This document shows, in pieces, positions 56,640-64,000 of a stretch of DNA of 64,000 nucleotides. A program made the translations under genes and the position numbers. Numbering within the stretch: the stretch's first letter is position 1; each line of letters begins with the position of its first letter. A model generated the notes under the pieces. It saw nothing but the letters and a program-made list of their open reading frames with translations, had not been told where the DNA came from and searched no databases. The DNA comes from Papilionanthe hookeriana x Papilionanthe teres (Eukaryota; Streptophyta; Magnoliopsida; Asparagales; Orchidaceae): positions 15,261,310 through 15,325,309 of the forward strand of contig CM040430.1 of NCBI GenBank assembly GCA_022702705.1. The letters run 5' to 3'.

Positions 56640-57900
56640 CCTAATCTTCAATTTTCCAAATTTTCAATTTTTGACCCCGGGACCCTACACCCGCCTAGCC
56701 TACCCAAAGCCCTTGAAATTACCCAAATTTTTCAAAATTTCTAAATCACCCAAAATTCCCCAAAATTAAACTTGAACATTTCCTCACCAATCAAGTTGAT
56801 CATCCATAGCCAAAAATACCAAAATTTCAAAAATACCTCCCAATACCCTCCAAATACCCAAAATACCCCTCTTGACCCAAAAATCCAAAAATTCAGAAAA
56901 TTCCCAGAAAATTTCAGAAAATCCCAAATATTCCCAATTTCATTTTGTTCAACTACACCATGGGCCAATTTTGTCAATTTACCCCACGTTTGTCAAAACC
57001 CCCAATTTGACCCATTTTAACACAAAGTGAACCCAATGTCAAACCAAACCTATCCAATTGACCCAAATTCTGGTCCAATTAAATTCTAAACTTCAATTCA
57101 ACATTCCCAACACCAATCTAGACCAAATCCAAGTCCAATTTGATTGACATTTGAACCCAATTTCATTTTGGACCTTAAAGCCCAATTTGGACCCATGACC
57201 CAAACTTAGCCCAAACTAACCCAATTCAACTCCAATTAACCCCAAACCTTTTCTAAACCTTCCCTAACATCCCCACAAACAAAATACTAACATGATTTAC
57301 CCAAAATTTAGACCCAAACCCCACTCAAATTCAACCCAAAGCCAAAAAGCCCAATTTTGACCTAAACCCAAACCTAACCCAAATAAGCCCAAACCCCAAA
57401 ATCAAAACCCAACCAAAGTCAAAACCTCTTTGAAACACTCCCATAAACATTTATCAACATTAATTTTACATCAATTTGAACCCTAGCCCAACATTGGCCC
57501 AAGTTACCCCAATTTGACCTACATTGGCCCATTTACCAAAGAGGTCCAAATCCAACCCAATTCAAGCCTAAACCACTTCAAATTTATTCCAAATCATTCA
57601 TGAAACATTCCTAAATTAAATTCAACACTTATTGGATCTAATCCTTTGCAAAATTCTCATCCTAAAATTTGTTTTGAAACCTAAAGGCCCATCCCCTTAG
57701 CCTTCCTAAAAGCCCATCAAAAATAATTTCAAAATGCCCAAAGTCCACATGACAATTCCTTCTCATCATCCCTTTAATTGAGATCAATACCTAAGTCCCA
57801 AATCAATCTTCAAATCAACCTAAATCAAGCACCATCTAAATTTTTTCACTAAATAGCCAAAATCTCCAAATTCCATTTTCATGAAATTGACCAAGCTTTT
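56640..57900 (+). other. AC-rich strand-asymmetric block in U3
   Basis: The plus (sense) strand is dominated by words such as 'cccaaattcaaccc' with very few G. The equivalent blocks in the minus-oriented LTRs (25130-26220 and 29650-30850) are GT-rich on plus, so the sense strand is always AC-rich. Confidence 0.7.
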
Positions 57901-58492
57901 CCCCAAGCCAAAGACAAGCCATGAAGCCACATGCAAGCCATGGACAAGCCACATGAAGCCATGGAAGGTTTGACATGTGATCAAGCCATTAATGGCAAAA
58001 GGAGGAGCCTCTTTTAAGCCCCCTTAAAAAGGTTTTAACCCTTTTAATGCTTCACCTTAATCCATGATTAATCAAAATATTCATGGATGGTGACTTCTCT
58101 ACCCTTTTCTAGCTGATTCACCTGATCCTCCCTCAGCCCAAATCAGCCATGGGGAGGTGAACCAAGCCCAAAAGGTGGACTTGACCAAATCAAGCCAAAA
58201 ATGGCCTTCCCCCATGCCATCTTAATCCAAGCTTTTGACACATGGCATTTGCCAATTGCCTACACTAAACCCCAGCCCTGACCCACCTGAACAAGATGGT
58301 GACCAATGCCTGGCCGGCCAGCCACCGGGCCGCCGGAAAACACCACACCCGAGAGCTCACATGTGAGCCAAACTTTGAAATTCCACCTTGCTGAGCTGCC
58401 CCATGCCCAGTGGCCACCATGGTTGTTCTTCGCCTCACCAGAGCAGCTGATCCCAAGCCCTAACTCCCCCTGGGAGGCCCTCCACCCTCTCC

Positions 58493-58501
58493 TATTTAAA
58501 C
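58493..58501 (+). promoter_or_regulatory. TATA-like element of the plus-oriented LTR
   Basis: TATTTAAAC in the context CTCCTATTTAAACACCCCC, 2.37 kb inside the LTR, conserved in the sister LTR at 29006-29014. Confidence 0.5.
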
Positions 58502-58789
58502 ACCCCCTCTCTTGGCCATGGGAGAGGTGCTGAACCAACCTTAAGGAAACTCTGCCAAAATCACTCCAGACCACTCTCTACACATAGAGCACTTGATCCC
58601 CACTGGATTCCAGCCCCACTTCCCTCTAGCTGAGCTCAATTTTGAGTTCAAATTTCGAGCACAAAACCAGGACACTTCTTCACGGTGGACCAATCCTCAA
58701 ATTGATTGGTCCTACACCTTCACCGGACCGAGGGAAGAAGTCCACCGGCAAAAGCCCCTCTCCGAGGCCACCCATCCGTTCCGGACTCC

Positions 58790-59310
58790 AAGCTTTGTGA
58801 TCGGGCTTGGTCGAAATCATACCTAGACAATTCACGCAGACCGAGGAGACTTCATCCGAAGCTTGCTCGGGACCCAATCGAAGGTGACACAACCCTCGGA
58901 TTGAAGCCACACTTCTTCGAGCAAAGGTATGAGCTAACTCTTTATCCCGAGCTTCGGAGATTCTCCATTTCAAATGCCTTAATTTCGATGCATGATCACC
59001 GTATAGATGTATTCGTCTCTTCAAGACGAATCCATAGAAGCACAAGAACACGAAAATCCGTTAAGTATTGAGTGAGATATTAGGGATTTAGTGTGGACGG
59101 TTCTCGGGCTAGGAGGCTTGGGGACGATGAACGGATTCCGTTCATTTAATACACGCGCGGACGGACGGCCAGGATCGCACCGGATGAGGAGACAGAACGA
59201 TACAGCGGGCCCCCGGAGCGCTGAGTTGGATGGCGGCACCGAATCAGAAGACGACCCGTGGCCTTTCGGAGACGCCGAGTTTGAGTCAGCGCCGCGTGGA
59301 TAAATAGAAA
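58790..59310 (+). other. GC-rich leader block of the plus-oriented LTR
   Basis: Contains 'gatcgggcttggtcgaaatc', 'tacacgcgcggacggacggc', 'gcgggcccccggagcgc' and 'ggagacgccgagtttgag'. It is collinear with 28200-28740 (minus) and partly with 23960-24440 (minus). The 'GATC-GACGG' word is also found in the central LTR island. Confidence 0.65.
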
Positions 59311-61164
59311 AATAGGCTATTTTTCTATTTATTTAATTCCCTAAACTTCAAAAATGCATAACTTTGTGTAGGAAAATCAGAAAAATAAAATAAAAATACT
59401 CTCTTGCTCAGTGAACAGAGGAGAATAATGTGGAAAAGAAATCATTTAATTTCATCAAGTATTTTATTTTTAATGATTTATTTACCCTCTGCATTGTTTT
59501 AATTCTCCATGCATATAGGAAATTCACCATGGAATGAGACCATTGGGCTTTTGAAGCCTCTGAACTTGGGAATATTCCCTGAATTTTCCAAGGTCAGAGG
59601 CCATCCCTATGAGAAGTTATTGATTTTTCAAATTCATGTTGCTGTTTTGAGTATTTTAAATCCAATAATTAGCATGTTGTGAAATAAATTCTAGAAAAAT
59701 TTGGTGATGTTTCTTATGACCAGAGGACTCTAGAAAAAATAGGTTTTGAATTAGTCCACTTGGAATAACCCTAATTAGCTTAAAAATCCAAAATAGGTCC
59801 CTAATTAATTAGAGCTAATCATACATCGAATTGACTTGAAATCAATTCTCCACTGACCTTTAGGGTCAGAGGAACCCACCATAAAAATTTGAAGTCAATT
59901 GGACTTGGTTAACCCTACTAAATGGGTTAATTAAGCCATTTAGCCAATTTAAACTTTAAAAATTCATAACTTTCAAAATACTTTTCAAAAATTCACCAAA
60001 TTGGTTTTGGAGCCTCTCTGATATTAGGGGAATTTAAGAAAATTAAAATTGCAATTTTCTAAAAAAGTTGATTTTTTGGCATTATTTTAATATTTTAATA
60101 AATAAAAAATAATAAAAATCACAAAAATAATAAAATTCACCAAAGTGTCATATTTTGAATTTAAATCACTTAGGAACAAACCCCATATTTTCTTAGGTCT
60201 CTATGATGAGATATTAAATTTTAAAGCCCTAGGGTAATTTTAAAATTAAAAAAAATGTATTTTCTAGCATTTCCACTAAAATAATTATAATAAATCAAAG
60301 AAAAATCAGAAAATTGTGAAAATTGATTCTCTGATTTCCTTGATATTAGAGAGATTTTTGAAAAATATAAAATTCATTTTTTCAACCTTTATTTTATTTT
60401 TAAATTAATTAATACTCCAAAACTCAAAATAATTATAATAAAAAGAATATAATTCAAAAAATCACCAAAATTGGTCCAAGTGGTCCTCTAGTCATTAGGA
60501 ATGTCCCATAATTTTCTTAAGGATAGAAACTTTCGCTTGGTCATATTATTAAATTTTCTTTGGAAATCCCTATTTTCCATCAAAAATAATTACATAAATA
60601 AATTAAATACAGGAAAATCACATTTTCTCCTCTCATGTCTTTATTGACATATGAGTAAAGTCACATAAAAATTTCAAGTTCATTTAAGCTCAATTTAGTG
60701 AGTTATGAAATTATTAGACTTGAAGGGGCAAAATGGTAATTAAAATTTTAACCTTTAATTAAAACTTTAGGCTTAATAAAATTAAAGAGTAAAATATTTG
60801 ATCCTAATCTGATTTGGATGATTGAAATTTAAAGGGTAGAAACCTACTAAGTAATTTAAAAAAAATAATAATTAAAATAAACTTTAATTAAATAATTGAT
60901 TAAATTTGGAAGAATAATAAAATTGGAATTATTAAAATAGGGATATTACTAGGAAGAGATTTGTTCTTTAATTTAAGAATCCCTAAATTAATCATCTCAA
61001 TAATGTTTAATTCCTAATTAAAATGATAATCCAAATTTAAGATTTAAAATGCTAAAAGACTTAATCATTAAATTAAATTAAAGTTAAATTATTTAAATTA
61101 AACTCTTTTAAAATTTCAATTAAATTAATACTTTAACAATTAAAATTAAGTCATCTTTAAAATT

Positions 61165-61445
61165 AAAAATAAAATAAAATAAAATTAAATTAAATTAAAT
61201 CAAATTAAATTAAATTAAATCAAATTAAATTAAATTAAATTAAATTAAATTAAATTAAATTAAATTAAATTAAATCAAATTAAATTAAATTAAATCAAAT
61301 TAAATTAAATTGAATCATATCAAATCAAATTAAATTGAATTAAATTAAATTAAATAATAAAATCAAGTTAAAATTAAAATCAAATTAAATTAAATTAAAA
61401 TTAAAACTAAACCAAATTAAATTAAATTAAAGTTAAATTAAATTG
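61165..61445. repeat. (TTAAA/TCAAA)n pentanucleotide microsatellite
   Basis: About 50 near-perfect 5-bp units 'aaatt' with occasional 'aaatc', inside the LTR. Confidence 0.95.
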
Positions 61446-63581
61446 AATTAAAAATAACATCACCTAAGACATAAAGAAATTCAAAAATAAATATGAAGCA
61501 ACTTGAACACTATTCCAAATTTAAACCCGTTAACTGAAATTAAATTAAATCACAAACCATTTGAACATCAATTTGCCCTCGAAAGCTTTTGTTGTCATAA
61601 CTCCTAAACAGAACGTTAAGTGAAATGTTACTTCACTTATAGGATATTCAAATGTCCTAGTTCACTGAGCAAGATAACAAAACTTGAACTCCCGGACGAT
61701 TAATTCATTTGTATAATTAAATTCTCTTGGACTTAAAATAATCCTAGAAATATTGAAAAGATGTTTAAGACTTGTCTTAAGCATTTCCTCGATATGATAG
61801 GATATTTATAAGAACAATTGAACTTAATTGTTCTTTGATGAAGAAAATCGTCCTCAAACCCAAAATACAAGAACCTAGACGTCATAGGAGGTGACTAGCT
61901 ATAGGATTAGGAACTTGGTAGAAAACCATAACCCTTTCCTTAGCTTTACCTAGGAACTTGCTTTAAATGCTTAAATATTCTAATTGTGTATTAAGTGCAG
62001 CTTGGGATGACGGGAAGACCCTCCAGGTACGCTTTTATTTTATTGCAATTTACCTTATTGCAATTTATTTAATCGCATCGCACTTACCTTTCTTGCATGA
62101 TAAAGAACTGTTGCATGAAAACCAAAACCTTTAGGGTAGTCCCTAAAACTGAAACCAAAACTAAATTAAAAGTCGTTACAAGATAAAATTCACCGCCACA
62201 ACATTTCAAAATATAAAACAACTCAAAATTTAATCACAAACAGAACAACAAAACTACAACTACAACTAAATTAAAACGTCTTGTTGGATGATCGGGACTA
62301 CCTCGGATGATGTAACCTACGTGTTGCTAACGGGATTTCCCACGGTCTAAATGAAAGTGTGGAACTCATTCAGTTGCGTTTAGCAAATTCATCTGGACTA
62401 AGTGAATCCGATAAAAATAACGATGCCGGAAGGATGGAACCGTGGGATCTTAACCGGTGTTGTTATAATCAAGTTTAAGATTTGTTTAATTAAAATATTA
62501 AAAAAAAACACCTGAATTTTAAGATTTTCTCTAAACCAGAACACTTCTCTCATCTCATGATTTATGACTTCTAAAACTAAACCTCTGCAACAATAAGGAG
62601 CTCGGAGCATGGTGGGCAGCACGACCATCGTCATCAGCAAAACTCGGATCTACTTCAGCAAAACTTTCTTAGAGTTAAATAACCAAACCATAGGACTTCG
62701 AGGTAGTTTTCCTAGTGCAACATAAACCCTCAACTCTTCGTTAGGCATTTGCATGATCAGGTCATGTAAATTAAGCCCTAACCGGTCTTAGGACTCCGAG
62801 GTAGTCGTTTGGTACGACATAAACCCTCACATCTTCAAGGCTATTTGTATGATTTTATCATACAAATATAAGTCCTAATTAATTAAAATTGGGAAAATCA
62901 AAACATTAAATAAACATTAGGACTTTCCTAAATTCAAGCCAAACAATAGGATAGTTGAGAAATTACCGAAGTTCGCTTCGAATCTTTAATTTCTCTTACC
63001 TTTCTTCCTTTGAATTCCCAAAACAAAATGTTCCAAACTTGATCCATCCCCTATTGAAATTCCAAAATTCAATCCCTTGAAAACTTAAACTTTGAGATTC
63101 TTGAGAGCAGAACTACTGATTATTATCGAGAGTTTTCTTAGGTGATTCCCGTCACTTAAGATGTAAATAACTATAGGGGCTTGCCCTTATAGGGAACTTT
63201 AAGAACCCAGGTAATATAAACCCCGCTTAATTAATTTATATTAAGCGGGGGAACTTGTCGGCTTATAAAATTGGTTCGTAGACCAAACGGATGTCACAAA
63301 TCTTCTAGTTTATTTAACCGAGCCCCATCATCGAGCGATGTGTCTACTCTCCGGGATAGATATACGGTTTGTGGTGCGTTGCTAGTTTATATAAACTATT
63401 CGGGATGTGAGATCGGTTTGTTTTCATATCTTAAAATTTTCTAATTTTAAATTATTTTCAATATCAAATACTACTTTTCAAATTATTTATTTAAATTAAA
63501 TTAAAAATTCGTCGACAATTTCTGTAGGCGACCTCTTTTCACAAATACAACACACAAACCTAAAAATATGCCGACAATTTC

Positions 63582-63599
63582 TGGCGACTCCGCTGGGGA
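63582..63599 (+). other. Primer-binding site of the plus-oriented element
   Basis: TGGCGACTCCGCTGGGGA, identical to the one at 49198-49215 (minus), five bases after the LTR end. Confidence 0.9.
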
Positions 63600-64000
63600 G
63601 AAATTCCTCTCTCCATTTTAATCAGACAATTCTGCTTTCAAAAATCGGTAGTGTATCCATGTTCCTAGTGGATCAAACTACCCTTCTTTCCGTTGGAATA
63701 CTATGTTCATTTCTACCTTGAACAAGTACGACTAACATTCTCTCGGATTTAGGAGCCACTCGTTTAGACACCCCTAAACAGAGAGGTTCCGAGATCCTTT
63801 TACCTCATTTCTGAGGTAGGATGGACCCCCAATAGGTATTAGTTTAGGAGCGGTCTTACGGGTTGAGAATTTTCTACAAGACTTTCTCTTCCTTTTCCAG
63901 TTCCTAGTCAATTCCTTTTACCCTTCCTACAACTCTCCTTCTTTTAATAATTCTCCTTCCTAACGAACAAATCTTTTCGAAAAGGCAATTTTCTTTTAAT
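63600..64000 (+). mobile_element. Start of the internal region (leader) of the plus-oriented element
   Basis: No ORF yet; pyrimidine-rich leader sequence. The gag-pol of this element must lie beyond 64000, where it can be checked for an AlkB-like ORF. Confidence 0.8.

Larger units (their letters stand above)
56122..63576 (+). mobile_element. Complete 5' LTR (7455 bp) of a plus-oriented giant element
   Basis: It starts TGTTGACCTCATTTTTGATG directly after the target GTCAT and ends ...AATATGCCGACA, five bases before a primer-binding site. It was inserted into the central element's 5' LTR, as shown by uninterrupted sequence at the matching point of the other LTR (36616-36625). Landmarks: tip hairpin, AC-rich sense strand (56640-57900), TATA-like motif (58493), GC-rich leader (58790-59310), AT-rich zone with a pentanucleotide repeat (61165-61445), and a moderately GC-richer end (62280-63420). 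It is the same family as the LTRs at 27764-31401 and 22520-26697. The frames inside (up to 123 codons) have no motifs and fall in different places in the sister LTRs. Confidence 0.88.

Noticed and set aside
58260..59303. Overlapping ORFs of 63-123 codons in the plus-oriented LTR
   Set aside because: They lie in the GC-rich LTR leader on both strands, are not preserved in the sister LTRs, and show no domains.

Overview
The window is nuclear DNA of a flowering plant (probably a dicot; I cannot name the species). It is AT-rich and has no complete host gene, tRNA or rRNA that I can recognise. Almost everything that can be read is nested LTR retrotransposons of the Ty3/gypsy superfamily. The largest are giant Tat/Ogre-type elements with tandem-repeat-filled LTRs of 7-8 kb.

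Left part (1-20160): a heavily decayed minus-strand Ty3 element (integrase remnant at 1254, RT at 2083-2990, protease at 3470, gag up to 7960, primer-binding site at 8002-8019). A 2.3-kb LTR-like insertion (5238-7533) with a 5-bp target duplication breaks its gag. A second LTR-like piece occupies 1-1250. Positions 8020-10450 are probably the LTR side of the old element. From 10451 to 20160 there is little beyond simple repeats.

Middle-left part (20160-31401): LTR-like relics and two minus-oriented LTRs of one giant family, an old one ending at 26697 and a younger one ending at 31401. The younger one is cut by a 500-bp run of N.

Central element (31402-56121, minus strand): a giant element whose 3' LTR (31402-37856) and 5' LTR (49223-56121, continuing beyond a later insertion) flank an 11.4-kb internal region. 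From 5' to 3' on the minus strand it holds the primer-binding site (49198-49215), a long gag-pol reading frame (49075 to 41129) and a second ORF (40977 to 39658) in another frame. A 111-bp tandem array follows, then a hairpin, then the LTR. The gag-pol frame carries an unknown acidic N-terminal part, gag, protease, RT, RNase H, a second RNase H of the Tat type, and integrase. The second ORF encodes an AlkB-family Fe(II)/2-oxoglutarate dioxygenase closest to plant ALKBH9 (ALKBH5-like) m6A RNA demethylases, with its iron ligands and arginines still present. Both ORFs are broken in this copy: gag-pol by about six frameshifts and several stops, the AlkB ORF by three in-frame stops and no frameshift.

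Right part (56122-64000): a plus-oriented giant element inserted in the 5' LTR of the central element with target duplication GTCAT. Its whole 5' LTR (7455 bp) and primer-binding site are present; its body lies beyond the window.

The item most worth following is the retrotransposon that carries an RNA-demethylase-like ORF, together with its LTR: a roughly 1-kb array of WRKY W-box motifs in U3, a clear TATA box, and kilobases of palindromic tandem repeats. A working model, which is inference, is that the element acquired a host ALKBH9-type eraser to change the m6A state of its own RNA and expresses it from a spliced subgenomic RNA.
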